From CAKRPJ01 sp934376955 (GTDB lineage Bacteria; Bacillota; Clostridia; Lachnospirales; Lachnospiraceae): 64,000 nt of DNA. The position numbers were made by a program, and so were the translations under genes. This document shows positions 51,706-60,625 of the stretch, in pieces. The notes under the pieces are model-generated. The model ran no database searches and was not told the origin of the DNA. It saw only the letters and a program-made list of their open reading frames with translations. Location: assembly GCA_934376955.1 (NCBI GenBank), contig CAKRPJ010000006.1, positions 1 to 64,000 of the forward strand, given 5' to 3'. Each line of letters opens with the position of its first letter. Position 1 is the stretch's first letter.

Positions 51706-52662
51706 TTAATCGGGGAACTGGGCTTTTCCGCTCTCAAAGAAATCTTTAAGATCCTTAAATTCCTGTCGGTATTTTGCGGAGGAAGCGGATGGGTTTGAGC
51801 GGAGCCGGTTTCTGCGGAAGGCAAGGTGGCGTCTGCGGATCGCGGATACGGAGCTTTCCTTCTCTTTTAAAAGCTCAGCAAGCTGCTTTTCTGTTTTATC
51901 TTTAAGCTCCTCCAGATGGATGCTTTTAAGATCCCGAAGGTTGTCCAGTGCACCTCCGGCCATGTCACGCAGCTCCTCCAAACTGATAGTGGAAAGACTT
52001 CGACGCTCCAGCAGGCGTTCCTTTCTAAGATCGGCCTGCTCCTTTAAGCTTACCAGACGCTCCTGCGCTTCCATCTTAAGAAGGGCACGCTGAACCTGGA
52101 TATTGTCGAGCTCCTGACGAAGCTTGTTTAAGGATTCCAGAGATTCTGCGAGGGAGAGAGCTTCGCGGACACAGACGACGGAATCGTAGATAAATACGAT
52201 GGAAATGATGCTGACAAACAGGAGATCCCACCATATCGGCATGGAAAGCACGGCCCGTTCGATCGGTTTGTGGATCACATGGGTCATAAATATCGTAAGA
52301 AAGCCCCATGCAATCGAGGAGGTAAGGCAGATATATCCGTGGATATTAAATTTTTGATTGCTGTAATCCCAGTATCTGACCTTAAAAAGCTGCTCCATTA
52401 CATAGCCGGTCACATATTCCAGACAGGTTGCCCCGATCACGCCGGCACACCATGTAAAAAAAAGATTGTCCTGAACCGGCATGGACACCCACAGCATCAT
52501 AATGGCTCCGCTTCCGTAAAGGGGAAGCATGGGAAGGCGCAGGAAGCCGCGGTTTACAAAGCGGTGCTGCTTTAGGGATACATAGGAGGATTCAAAGATC
52601 CAGCCGAAAAAGCAATAGATATAGAAGAAAGTCAACCACTGATACCATGTATACGTATACAT
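51706..52662 (-). CDS. CmpB-type (PF06541) membrane protein with coiled-coil tail
   Basis: A 318-residue membrane protein of unknown function. The N-terminal 150 residues fit the 'putative ABC transporter' CmpB family: FYIYCFFGWIFESSYVS, NRGFLRLPMLPLYGSGAI and a third and fourth hydrophobic segment. Residues about 160-300 are a highly charged coiled coil (LRQELDNIQVQRALLKMEAQ and many Glu/Arg heptads). There is no ATPase motif, so the family name is misleading. The start at 52662 has GGAGG upstream. A minus-strand promoter, TTGATA (52723-52718)/TATCAT (52700-52695), lies close by. Confidence 0.78.
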   Translation of the reverse strand: MYTYTWYQWLTFFYIYCFFGWIFESSYVSLKQHRFVNRGFLRLPMLPLYGSGAIMMLWVSMPVQDNLFFTWCAGVIGATCLEYVTGYVMEQLFKVRYWDYSNQKFNIHGYICLTSSIAWGFLTIFMTHVIHKPIERAVLSMPIWWDLLFVSIISIVFIYDSVVCVREALSLAESLESLNKLRQELDNIQVQRALLKMEAQERLVSLKEQADLRKERLLERRSLSTISLEELRDMAGGALDNLRDLKSIHLEELKDKTEKQLAELLKEKESSVSAIRRRHLAFRRNRLRSNPSASSAKYRQEFKDLKDFFESGKAQFPD

Positions 52663-52694
52663 ATTAAATTCCTCCTGAAGCATGATTAATCTTC

Positions 52695-52723
52695 ATGATA
52701 CGACATTTTGGGATTTATATCAA
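52695..52723 (-). promoter_or_regulatory. Promoter of the CmpB-type gene
   Basis: On the minus strand TTGATA (52723-52718), 17 bp, TATCAT (52700-52695). It is downstream of the terminator of the candidate small RNA, so the two units are independent. Confidence 0.6.
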
Positions 52724-52727
52724 GGTC

Positions 52728-52895
52728 TGTAAAATGAAAATCCCCGGACGATGAGAAAACTCAGGGCCGGGGAAAAATTTTTAAAGGGGGACCTGCCGGA
52801 CGCGACCCCGGCAGGCATGAGTATGAAAAAGCTTTGTGTGTCCAAGTGAAACACTTGAAACAAAGGCAGGTTATCCTTTCGGATAACGTAATTGT
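52728..52895 (-). ncRNA. Candidate small structured RNA
   Basis: Read on the minus strand: GTTATCC-GAAA-GGATAAC (52887-52870, a GNRA loop), then CTTTGT..CAAGTG-TTT-CACTTG..ACAAAG (52865-52832), then CCTGCCGG/CCGGCAGG (52815-52792), then CCGGGGA-type terminator stem (52773-52741) with TTTTCATTTT. A TATAAT box sits at 52901-52896 but the -35 is weak. The gap between the divergent genes has no coding frame. The four consecutive hairpins and terminator suggest a free-standing RNA. Confidence 0.5.
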
Positions 52896-53012
52896 ATTAT
52901 AGGAGAAAAATGTGTCTAAAATGTGAGGGAGAGATAAAAAAATCATAAATATATTAAAGTAATTCAAAAAATGTGATAAAATCGATGTAAGAAAATTTTA
53001 AGGGGGATAACC

Positions 53013-54029
53013 ATGTTCAGAAAAACACTTATGGGAACTGTATTTGCTGTTTCCGTTATGGCAGCAGCAGCGTTTCCGGTTAAGGCAGCGGAGACCATCG
53101 ATGGGATAACGATGGAGATCAATTCCGATTTTTATATCGGAGGAGGCGCGGACACGGACTATGTTTCCGTGCTGGTGGACAATACAGAATGCCGTGTCGA
53201 GTCGATCAGTGTGACCAATAAGCCAAAGGACGATGAGTGGGAGGAAGGGGACAGACCAAAGATCAAGGTCATCGTTAGAGCGGAATCGGGCTATACCTTT
53301 GCTTCTGGAATGGGAAAAGGAGATGTGGAGCTGGGCTCCGAGGATGCCGTGATCACAAGCGTTACAAGAAGCGGCCCCAGACTTACCGTTTCGATCACAC
53401 TGCCGAAGCTGGACGAAAATGATTATAATGCAGATATGGATTATAATCTGAATGCCTCCGGATTGTCATGGGATCAGGGAAACGGAATGGCCTGCTGGGA
53501 GGAAGCGGCTTTTGCGAAGAAATATGAGGTGCGGCTGTTCCGCGGCAGCTCAAACGTGACCGGAATCCTTACGACAACAGAGTGCAGCTTAGACCTGTCT
53601 CCGTATTTTACAAAGAGCGGAAATTATATATTTAAAGTACGCGGAGTCCGGAGTACGACAAAAAAAGGGGAATGGCAGGAATCGGATGGATTTTATGTCG
53701 ATGCAGAAAAGGCGGCAGAGATCAAGGCAGCAGGCACTCAAAATGCCGGCAAGGCTACGTTTGCTTCAGCTGACCCGGCGGGACGCTGGATCGAGCAGCC
53801 GGAAATCGGCTGGTGGTGGAGTAATCCGGACGGAAGCTATCCAAGGCTTGTATGGGCGTTTATCAACGGCCGGTGGTTCTATTTCGATGACCGGGGCTAT
53901 TGTTTAATGAACCGTTGGGTAAGCACTTCCGGAAAATGGTATTATTGCGGCCCCGACGGAGGAATGTTGATCGATCAGGTGATCGACGGAAAGTATTATG
54001 TCAATGCCAATGGAGAGTGGGTGCAATAG
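53013..54029 (+). CDS. Secreted protein with cell-wall/choline-binding-type repeats
   Basis: A 338-residue exported protein. Signal peptide residues 1-25, with cleavage after FPVKA. Residues about 30-240 hold beta-rich segments (including DYNADMDYNLNASGLSWDQG) of unknown fold. The C-terminal 70 residues show aromatic-Gly repeats (GWWWSNPDGSY, NGRWFYFDDRGYC, SGKWYYCGPDGGM, DGKYYVNANGEWV), the CW_binding_1/glucan-binding type that anchors proteins to the wall. Ribosome site AAGGGGGATAA. Monocistronic. Confidence 0.85.
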   Translation: MFRKTLMGTVFAVSVMAAAAFPVKAAETIDGITMEINSDFYIGGGADTDYVSVLVDNTECRVESISVTNKPKDDEWEEGDRPKIKVIVRAESGYTFASGMGKGDVELGSEDAVITSVTRSGPRLTVSITLPKLDENDYNADMDYNLNASGLSWDQGNGMACWEEAAFAKKYEVRLFRGSSNVTGILTTTECSLDLSPYFTKSGNYIFKVRGVRSTTKKGEWQESDGFYVDAEKAAEIKAAGTQNAGKATFASADPAGRWIEQPEIGWWWSNPDGSYPRLVWAFINGRWFYFDDRGYCLMNRWVSTSGKWYYCGPDGGMLIDQVIDGKYYVNANGEWVQ

Positions 54030-54095
54030 AATGACGTTTCCTCCTGTTTTTGCGGAAAAATAAAAAAAACCCTTTAAAAACCGAATGCTTTTGTA

Positions 54096-54101
54096 TATAA
54101 T
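54096..54101 (+). promoter_or_regulatory. Possible mreB promoter -10
   Basis: TATAAT at 54096-54101 with TTTAAA at 54073-54078 (17-bp spacer). The -35 is weak, so confidence is modest. Confidence 0.45.
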
Positions 54102-54213
54102 AAAACTGATATTTCGCGCTCTGCCGCCGGCAGAGTTTGTGATAGAGAGCATTTGGCGTAAAGCCACTGGGTCTAGCATCGGAATTTAGAAGAAAGACAG
54201 GAGGAAAATAGCA

Positions 54214-55215
54214 ATGATGATGTCTAATGACATTGGAATTGATTTAGGTACTGCCAGTATTCTGGTATATATTAAAGGCAAAGGGGTCGTGTTGAAGGAG
54301 CCCTCCGTTGTCGCACTGGATCGGGAAACAAATAAGGTCATCACCTTCGGTGAGGAGGCGCGTCTGATGATCGGACGTACTCCGGGCAATATCGTGGCAG
54401 TGCGCCCGTTAAGAAAGGGCGTTATTTCCGACTACACCGTAACCGAGAAGATGTTAAAATACTTCATCGACAAGGCAGTCGGAAAGAGAACGCTGAGAAA
54501 ACCGAGAATCGCCGTATGTATCCCCAGCGGTGCCACAGAGGTAGAGAGAAAGGCTGTTGAGGATGCAACGTATCAGGCAGGAGCGCGTGAGGTCTGCATC
54601 ATCGAGGAGCCGGTTGCGGCTGCAATCGGAGCCGGGATCGATATCTCCAAGGCCTGCGGAAATATGATCGTTGATATCGGCGGCGGTACAGCCGATATTG
54701 CCGTTATCTCTTTGGGGGGAACGGTTGTAAGCACATCCATCAAGACAGCCGGTGACGACTTCGATGAATCTCTTGTCCGCTACATGAGAAAGAAGCACAA
54801 TCTTCTTATCGGTGAGAGAACCGCCGAGGAGATCAAGATCAATATCGGCGCTGCATACCGCAGACCGGAGCTGGTAACCATGGAGGTTCGCGGCAGAAAC
54901 CTTGTGACAGGACTTCCTAAGACCATCGTTGTTACCTCGGACGAAACACTGGAGGCCCTTAAGGAGCCGGCAATGCAGATCGTAGACGCAGTTCACAATG
55001 TCCTTGAACGGACACCACCGGAGCTTGCGGCGGATATCTTTGACAGAGGAATCGTTCTTACCGGAGGCGGATCCCTTCTTTCCGGTCTGGATGCCCTGAT
55101 CGAGGAAAAAACAGGGATCACAACAATGATCGCAGAGGAGCCTTTAACCGCCGTTGCGATCGGAACCGGAAAGTTTATTGAGTTTGCCCATGGTGGGAAG
55201 GGCTTTGAAAAATAA
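54214..55215 (+). CDS. mreB: Rod shape-determining protein MreB (actin-like)
   Basis: A 333-residue actin homologue guiding lateral wall synthesis. Actin-fold motifs: phosphate-1 DIGIDLGTASILVYIKGKG (residues 5-23), connect-1, phosphate-2 MIVDIGGGTADIAVISLGG near residue 150 and the adenosine loop GIVLTGGGSLLSGLD near 277. Length is standard. Whether this is MreB, Mbl or MreBH cannot be told. AGGAGGAAAA precedes the ATG. recD2 follows 5 bp later. No mreC/mreD next to it, which fits an Mbl-like standalone. Confidence 0.93.
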   Translation: MMMSNDIGIDLGTASILVYIKGKGVVLKEPSVVALDRETNKVITFGEEARLMIGRTPGNIVAVRPLRKGVISDYTVTEKMLKYFIDKAVGKRTLRKPRIAVCIPSGATEVERKAVEDATYQAGAREVCIIEEPVAAAIGAGIDISKACGNMIVDIGGGTADIAVISLGGTVVSTSIKTAGDDFDESLVRYMRKKHNLLIGERTAEEIKINIGAAYRRPELVTMEVRGRNLVTGLPKTIVVTSDETLEALKEPAMQIVDAVHNVLERTPPELAADIFDRGIVLTGGGSLLSGLDALIEEKTGITTMIAEEPLTAVAIGTGKFIEFAHGGKGFEK

Positions 55216-55220
55216 TAATA

Positions 55221-57479
55221 ATGGCAACTGTAACAGGTTATGTTGAAAAAATCAAATACCGCAATGAGGAGAATGGCTATTCGGTACTGACCGTTTCCGA
55301 TGGCAGGGAAGAATATGTTCTGGTTGGGACGTTTCCGTATATTACGGAAGGGGAACATCTGGAAGCAACGGGACGTATGGTAGAGCATTCGATTTATGGC
55401 GAACAGCTGGCGGTGGAGAGCTATGAGATCAAGGCTCCCGAGGACACGCTGGCCATCGAGCGATATCTGGGCTCCGGTGCGATAAAAGGCATCGGAGCTG
55501 CTTTAGCTAAAAGGATTGTTAAAAAATTCAAGGCAGATACGTTCCGTATCATGGAGGAGGAGCCGGAGCGTCTTTCCGAGATCAAGGGCATCAGTGAACG
55601 GATGGCTATGGACATCAGCGCTCAGGTCGAGGAAAAGAGAGATCTTAGGCAGGCCATGCTGTTTTTGCAGCAGTATGGGATCACCATGAATCTTGCGGTC
55701 AAGATCTACAGACATTACGGACAGAGAATGTATTCCGTGCTCCAAGAAAATCCGTATCAGCTTGCGGATGATATTCAGGGTGTCGGCTTTAAGATCGCGG
55801 ATGACATTGCATCGCGGGTCGGTATTTTTACGGACTCCGATTACCGCATAAAAAGCGGGCTTTTCTATACACTTTTACAGGCAGTCGGAAACGGACATAC
55901 TTATCTTCCTGAGGAGGAGCTTTTTAACAATGCATCCGAGCTTCTGCATGTTGCTCCCGAGCATATCGAAAAGCACCTTATGGATCTCCAGATGGAGCAG
56001 AAGCTGGTAATAAAGGAAAAGGATGAAAAAAGGATCGTATATCCCGCACAGTTCTATTACATGGAGCTGAATACGGCGCGTATGCTCCATGACCTTAATA
56101 TCAAGGACTCCGTGCCGGAGGAAAAGATCCGGGAGCGCCTTGCTTCTATTGCAAAGGGAGAGAAGCTGGAGCTTGATGTATTACAGGAGCAGGCCGTTGC
56201 AGAGGCAGTCAACAGCGGACTTCTGATCCTGACCGGAGGTCCCGGAACGGGAAAAACGACAACGATCAACACGATCATCCGCTATTTTGAACAGGAGGAC
56301 ATGGAGATCCTTCTGGCGGCCCCCACCGGGCGGGCTGCAAAGCGTATGGCGGAGGCCACCGGGTATGAGGCAAGAACGATCCACAGGCTGCTAGAGCTTA
56401 CCGGGGCCCCTGCTATGGCAAACGGGGCCAACGGAAAAAACGCGGAGGACGGCGTGAGCAGGATCGAAGGCATGCATTTTGAACGGAATGAAGAAAATCC
56501 GCTGGATGCGGATGTCGTTATTATTGACGAGATGTCAATGGTTGATATCAGCCTGATGCATGCACTCTTAAAGGCGGTCAACGTGGGGACACGCCTGATC
56601 TTGGTAGGGGATGTGAATCAGCTTCCCAGTGTGGGGCCGGGAAATGTACTCCGGGATATGATCGCCTCCGGAAAGTTTCCGGTGGTGAAGCTTACTAAGA
56701 TCTTCCGGCAGGCGGCGCAGAGTGACATTGTCATGAACGCACACCGGATCAATGCCGGGGAACGAGTTCCGCTGGAAAAAAGAAGCAGGGATTTCCTCTT
56801 TATACGAAGGGACAATCCGTCAGATGTCATCAAGGATATGATCGTGCTGGTTAAGGACAAGCTTCCCAACTATGTCAACGCGTCGGTATCCGATATCCAG
56901 ATCATGACGCCGATGCGCAAGGGCGTGCTCGGTGTGGAACAGCTCAACCGGATCCTGCAGGAAACCTTCAACCCTCCGGCTGCGGACAGACCGGAGAAGG
57001 AGTCCGGAGGCACCATATTCCGGGTTGGAGATAAAGTCATGCAGATCAAAAACAATTATCAGCTGGAGTGGGAGATCAGAAACCGATACGGGATCCCTGT
57101 CGATAAGGGCGAGGGCGTTTTTAACGGGGATACCGGGATCATCCGGCAGGTAAATACATTTGCGGAGACCCTTGAGGTGGAATTTGATGAAGGAAGAATG
57201 GTGGAGTACAGCTTTAAGCAACTGGAGGAGCTGGAGCTGGCCTATGCGATCACCATACATAAATCTCAGGGGAGTGAATATCCGGCAGTCGTGATCCCGG
57301 TCTATTCCGGGCCGCGGATGCTGATGACAAGGAACCTTATCTATACCGCGGTGACCCGGGCAAGAAAATGTGTCTGCCTCGTGGGAAGCCCGGAAATGTT
57401 TCAGTTTATGGTGAATAATGAGACAGAGCAAAAACGTTATTCCGGTCTCAGGGACAGGATACTGGAGATCGGCTTTTAG
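55221..57479 (+). CDS. recD2: RecD2-type DNA helicase
   Basis: A 752-residue 5'-3' SF1B helicase for replication-fork and mismatch-repair work. N-terminal OB-like domain (GYVEKIKYRNEENGYSVLTV), two helix-hairpin-helix-type repeats, Walker A GGPGTGKTTT near residue 340, motif II DEMSMVD, motif III GDVNQLPSVGPG and motif VI YTAVTRARK near 710. Length is that of RecD2 rather than RecBCD RecD. It starts 5 bp after mreB with no ribosome site, so it is translation-coupled. Confidence 0.95.
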   Translation: MATVTGYVEKIKYRNEENGYSVLTVSDGREEYVLVGTFPYITEGEHLEATGRMVEHSIYGEQLAVESYEIKAPEDTLAIERYLGSGAIKGIGAALAKRIVKKFKADTFRIMEEEPERLSEIKGISERMAMDISAQVEEKRDLRQAMLFLQQYGITMNLAVKIYRHYGQRMYSVLQENPYQLADDIQGVGFKIADDIASRVGIFTDSDYRIKSGLFYTLLQAVGNGHTYLPEEELFNNASELLHVAPEHIEKHLMDLQMEQKLVIKEKDEKRIVYPAQFYYMELNTARMLHDLNIKDSVPEEKIRERLASIAKGEKLELDVLQEQAVAEAVNSGLLILTGGPGTGKTTTINTIIRYFEQEDMEILLAAPTGRAAKRMAEATGYEARTIHRLLELTGAPAMANGANGKNAEDGVSRIEGMHFERNEENPLDADVVIIDEMSMVDISLMHALLKAVNVGTRLILVGDVNQLPSVGPGNVLRDMIASGKFPVVKLTKIFRQAAQSDIVMNAHRINAGERVPLEKRSRDFLFIRRDNPSDVIKDMIVLVKDKLPNYVNASVSDIQIMTPMRKGVLGVEQLNRILQETFNPPAADRPEKESGGTIFRVGDKVMQIKNNYQLEWEIRNRYGIPVDKGEGVFNGDTGIIRQVNTFAETLEVEFDEGRMVEYSFKQLEELELAYAITIHKSQGSEYPAVVIPVYSGPRMLMTRNLIYTAVTRARKCVCLVGSPEMFQFMVNNETEQKRYSGLRDRILEIGF

Positions 57480-58182
57480 GATTTATCAGGCAGCTCTTGA
57501 TATTTTATTTCCCCGCAGATGTCCTGTGTGTGGGGAGATCGTCAAACCGGCGGGCAGGCTTATCTGCCCGTCCTGTCTTTTACGGCTTTCGCCCGTCAGG
57601 CCCCCGGTATGTAAAAGGTGCGGAAAAGAAATCCCGGATGCGGTAATGGAATACTGCAGAGACTGTATGGTACACAGTCACTCATTTGAATATGGTATCG
57701 CACTCCTGCATTATGATGAGACCAGCAGAAGGATCATGGCACAGATCAAATACAACAATAAAAGGGAATATCTCGATTTTTTCGGAAAAGCAATAGCGGA
57801 TGTGTATAAAAAAGCGATACGGCGGATGGGAGTGGATGTGATCGTCCCGGTTCCGATCCATAAGAGCCGGAGAAGAAAAAGAGGATTTAATCAGGCGGAG
57901 CTTTTCGCACGCGTGCTGGGAGAAGAATTGCAGCTTGCCGTCCGCACGGATATCCTTGTGCGTGACAGGCAGACCAGACCGCAGAAGGAGCTTTCTGCCG
58001 CCGACCGTCTGCGAAATCTTTCCGGGGCCTTTTGTGTCAGCCAGATGCCGGCAGATGTCCAAAGGATCCTGCTGGTGGATGATATCTATACGACCGGAAG
58101 CACGATCGAGGCATGTACGCGGAGTTTAAAAGAGGCAGGAGCACAGAAGGTATTTTTTGCCGTGATATGCATTACCGGCTGA
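57418..58182 (+). CDS. comF: ComF-family phosphoribosyltransferase-like protein
   Basis: A 254-residue protein of natural-transformation context. The N-terminal zinc-binding region has CPVCGEIV, CPSCLLRL and CKRCGKE / CRDCMVH (double zinc finger), followed by the PRTase domain with VPVPIHKSRRRKRGFNQAEL and the PRPP-loop LLVDDIYTTGST. ComFC is needed for DNA uptake in Bacillus. The ATG at 57418 overlaps recD2 by 62 bp without a strong ribosome site; no better in-frame start exists before the zinc motif. Confidence 0.88.
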   Translation: MRQSKNVIPVSGTGYWRSAFRIYQAALDILFPRRCPVCGEIVKPAGRLICPSCLLRLSPVRPPVCKRCGKEIPDAVMEYCRDCMVHSHSFEYGIALLHYDETSRRIMAQIKYNNKREYLDFFGKAIADVYKKAIRRMGVDVIVPVPIHKSRRRKRGFNQAELFARVLGEELQLAVRTDILVRDRQTRPQKELSAADRLRNLSGAFCVSQMPADVQRILLVDDIYTTGSTIEACTRSLKEAGAQKVFFAVICITG

Positions 58183-58198
58183 TACAAAAAAGAAACGC

Positions 58199-58227
58199 TT
58201 GACGTGATATATATTATGTGTTAAAAT
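58199..58227 (+). promoter_or_regulatory. Promoter of the rpmG-secE-nusG unit
   Basis: TTGACG at 58199-58204, 17 bp, TAAAAT at 58222-58227; about 110 nt before rpmG. Confidence 0.65.
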
Positions 58228-58337
58228 GGTCGGGCGAATGGAAGAACATAGGTCTTTTTTTTATGCTTAAAAGATAGATAGCAAAAAGTATGAAGGAGAG
58301 GCCGCCTTACACAAAGAATTAAACGGAGGTGGAAGTC

Positions 58338-58487
58338 GTGCGCACAAAGATTACACTGGCATGTACAGAATGCAAACAGCGCAATTACAACATGACGAAG
58401 GATAAGAAAACTCATCCGGACCGCATGGAAACAAAGAAGTATTGCAGATTCTGCAAGAGACACACAATGCACAAAGAAACTAAGTAA
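58338..58487 (+). CDS. rpmG: 50S ribosomal protein L33
   Basis: A 49-residue protein with paired CxxC motifs (CTEC and CRFC) that bind zinc, residues 9-12 and 36-39, and the RNA-binding basic stretch NYNMTKDKKTHPDRM. The start is GTG at 58338, with GGAGGTGG upstream. The order rpmG-secE-nusG is conserved in Firmicutes. A second, Cys-free L33 is not in the window. Confidence 0.97.
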   Translation: MRTKITLACTECKQRNYNMTKDKKTHPDRMETKKYCRFCKRHTMHKETK

Positions 58488-58514
58488 TCCGGCTTTGCAG
58501 AAGGACGTGAATTT

Positions 58515-58721
58515 ATGGGAGAAACAGTAAGTAATGAGAAAGCCCCCAAAAAGGACTTTATCAAAGGCTTAAAAGCTGAATTCAACAAAATCATCTGGCC
58601 GGATAAGGATTCCCTCAGAAAGCAGTCTGTTGTGGTCATGATCGTAACAGTCCTCATGGGAATCACGATCGCAGTCCTTGATCTGATCATTAAATATGGT
58701 CTCAATATTATTATTGGGTAA
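58515..58721 (+). CDS. secE: Preprotein translocase subunit SecE
   Basis: A 68-residue single-pass membrane subunit of SecYEG. The amphipathic FIKGLKAEFNKIIWPDKDSL and the membrane helix VMIVTVLMGITIAVLDLIIK are typical; an N-terminal charged stretch precedes. It lies 27 bp after rpmG and 15 bp before nusG. Confidence 0.96.
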   Translation: MGETVSNEKAPKKDFIKGLKAEFNKIIWPDKDSLRKQSVVVMIVTVLMGITIAVLDLIIKYGLNIIIG

Positions 58722-58736
58722 GGATGAGGTGAAACT

Positions 58737-59252
58737 ATGTCAGAAGCACAATGGTATGTAGTACACACGTATTCCGGATATGAGAATAAGGTCAAGGTCG
58801 ATATTGAAAAAACGATCGAGAACAGGGGACTTCAGGATCAGATCTTAGAGGTTTCCGTTCCGCTGGAGGAAGTTATCGAGTTGAAGAACGGCGCCCAGAA
58901 GCAGGTCGAGCGCAAAATGTTTCCCGGCTATGTGCTGATCCACATGATCATGAACGATGATACATGGTATGTGGTTAGAAACACGAGAGGCGTGACTGGC
59001 TTTGTGGGACCGGGATCCAAACCGGTACCACTCAGCGAAGATGAGATGAGAAATCTTGGCTTTAAAGCAACCGGAGTAATCGTTGATTTTGCAGTCGGTG
59101 ATACCATCGTGGTTACAGCCGGCGCATGGAAGGATACTGTAGGCGTTGTTAAAACAGTCAACGAAACGAAGCAGTCCCTTACGATCGACGTAGAAATGTT
59201 CGGCCGTGAAACACCGGTAGAACTGAATTTTTCTGAAGTGAAAAAGATGTAG
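58737..59252 (+). CDS. nusG: Transcription antitermination protein NusG
   Basis: A 171-residue elongation factor. The NGN domain is at residues 1-110 (AQWYVVHTYSGYENKV, KMFPGYVLIHM, VRNTRGVTGFVG) and the KOW domain at the C-terminus (VGDTIVVTAGAWKDTVGVV). Ribosome site GAGGTG. Part of rpmG-secE-nusG-rplK-rplA. Confidence 0.97.
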   Translation: MSEAQWYVVHTYSGYENKVKVDIEKTIENRGLQDQILEVSVPLEEVIELKNGAQKQVERKMFPGYVLIHMIMNDDTWYVVRNTRGVTGFVGPGSKPVPLSEDEMRNLGFKATGVIVDFAVGDTIVVTAGAWKDTVGVVKTVNETKQSLTIDVEMFGRETPVELNFSEVKKM

Positions 59253-59360
59253 ATGAGACCGAAAAGGCCCACAGCCCGCTGTGTAAGCCGCAGAAGGTCG
59301 TTCGCACACTGTATGCGGCAGCTTAGGCAGCCGTGTATCCGATAAGGCGAAGATGCACGC

Positions 59361-59388
59361 GTGGGAGGGAAATCCCCGACATTACCAC
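59361..59388 (+). promoter_or_regulatory. Ribosomal protein L1 binding site, rplK leader
   Basis: GTGGGAGG at 59361-59368 and CCGACATTACCAC at 59376-59388 would form the L1 site: GTGG/CCAC closing stem with internal GAG/GACxxTA loop, as in 23S rRNA helices 76-78 (GGUGGGAG / GAAAUACCACC). It lies just before the rplK ribosome site (59395). Confidence 0.75.
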
Positions 59389-59410
59389 ATTATTTAGGAG
59401 GTGCCTAATT

Positions 59411-59836
59411 ATGGCAAAGAAAGTAACAGGATATATTAAATTACAGATTCCGGCAGGAAAGGCTACACCAGCTCCGCCAGTTGGTCCGGCACTTGGACAG
59501 CATGGCGTTAATATCGTACAGTTCACAAAGGAATTCAATGCAAGAACTGCTGACCAGGGAGATATGATCATCCCGGTTGTTATCACAGTATATGCAGACA
59601 GAAGCTTCAGCTTCATCACAAAGACACCGCCGGCTGCTGTATTATTAAAGAAGGCTGCTAAGATCAAATCCGGTTCTGCAACCCCGAACAAGGCAAAGGT
59701 AGCTACTCTGTCCAGAGCAGAGGTTCAGAAGATCGCTGAATTAAAGATGCCGGATCTTAACGCTGCAAGCATTGAGGCTGCAACAAGCATGATCGCAGGA
59801 ACCGCTCGTTCCATGGGTATCGTTGTAGAGGATTAG
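59411..59836 (+). CDS. rplK: 50S ribosomal protein L11
   Basis: A 141-residue protein, exact L11 length. N-terminal KVTGYIKLQIPAGKATPAPP and the proline-rich hinge, C-terminal rRNA-binding domain (SRAEVQKIAELKMPDLNAAS). ATG at 59411 with TAGGAGGTG; an in-frame ATG at 59333 lies in the leader and is rejected. Translation likely repressed by L1 through the leader site. Confidence 0.98.
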   Translation: MAKKVTGYIKLQIPAGKATPAPPVGPALGQHGVNIVQFTKEFNARTADQGDMIIPVVITVYADRSFSFITKTPPAAVLLKKAAKIKSGSATPNKAKVATLSRAEVQKIAELKMPDLNAASIEAATSMIAGTARSMGIVVED

Positions 59837-59846
59837 TAACAAATAC

Positions 59847-59875
59847 GTGGGAGGGAGCACTCCCGACAATACCAC
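59847..59875 (+). promoter_or_regulatory. Ribosomal protein L1 binding site, rplA leader
   Basis: GTGGGAGGGAGC and TCCCGACAATACCAC (59847-59875) repeat the leader motif before rplK. The 3' stem strand abuts the rplA Shine-Dalgarno (AGGAGG from 59876), so L1 binding would cover it. Confidence 0.78.
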
Positions 59876-59890
59876 AGGAGGTTTTTTGAA

Positions 59891-60586
59891 ATGAAAAGAG
59901 GAAAAAGATACGTAGAAGCGGCTAAAGCTATCGACCGCGCTACTCTTTATGATACAGCAGACGCTATCGCTTTAGTAAAGAAAGCTGCTGTTGCAAAATT
60001 CGATGAGACTATCGAGGCTCACTTAAGAACAGGCTGTGATGGCCGTCATGCTGACCAGCAGATCCGTGGTGCTGTTGTTCTGCCGCACGGAACAGGTAAG
60101 ACAGTAAGAATCCTTGTTTTCGCAAAGGGACCGAAGGCTGACGAGGCTCAGGCTGCAGGTGCTGATTTCGTTGGAGCAGAGGAATTAATTCCGAAGATCC
60201 AGAACGAAGGCTGGTTAGATTTCGATGTAGTTGTAGCTACACCGGATATGATGGGCGTTGTTGGTCGTCTTGGACGTGTACTCGGACCGAAGGGCTTAAT
60301 GCCGAACCCGAAGGCCGGTACAGTTACAATGGATATCACAAAGGCTATCAACGAGATCAAAGCTGGTAAGATTGAGTACAGACTCGATAAGACAAACATT
60401 ATCCACGTGCCAGTAGGTAAGGCTTCTTTCACAGAAGAACAGTTAGCGGACAACTTCCAGACGCTTATGGATGCAATCATGAAGGCAAAACCAAGCACAG
60501 TAAAGGGCGCTTACTTAAAGAGCGTAACTCTTACTTCCACAATGGGCCCGGGCGTAAAATTAAACGTAGCGAAGTTAATGAACTAA
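59891..60586 (+). CDS. rplA: 50S ribosomal protein L1
   Basis: A 231-residue protein forming the L1 stalk. KRGKRYVEAAKAIDRATLYD at the start, GCDGRHADQQIRGAVVLPHG and the second domain with TPDMMGVVGRLGRVLGPKGL. Length standard. Cotranscribed with rplK, and preceded by its own L1-like operator, so autoregulation is likely. Confidence 0.98.
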   Translation: MKRGKRYVEAAKAIDRATLYDTADAIALVKKAAVAKFDETIEAHLRTGCDGRHADQQIRGAVVLPHGTGKTVRILVFAKGPKADEAQAAGADFVGAEELIPKIQNEGWLDFDVVVATPDMMGVVGRLGRVLGPKGLMPNPKAGTVTMDITKAINEIKAGKIEYRLDKTNIIHVPVGKASFTEEQLADNFQTLMDAIMKAKPSTVKGAYLKSVTLTSTMGPGVKLNVAKLMN

Positions 60587-60625
60587 TTTCCTTCCGCTGA
60601 GTTTAAAATCAGTCCGAGAAAGTGA

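Noticed and set aside
52730..52900. c-di-GMP, SAM or SRP RNA in the 52.8 kb gap
   Set aside because: None of the conserved core sequences of those classes are present; kept only as an unclassified candidate RNA.
54110..54200. Riboswitch in the mreB leader
   Set aside because: A short GCTCTGCC/GGCAGAG palindrome exists but no larger fold or known motif.
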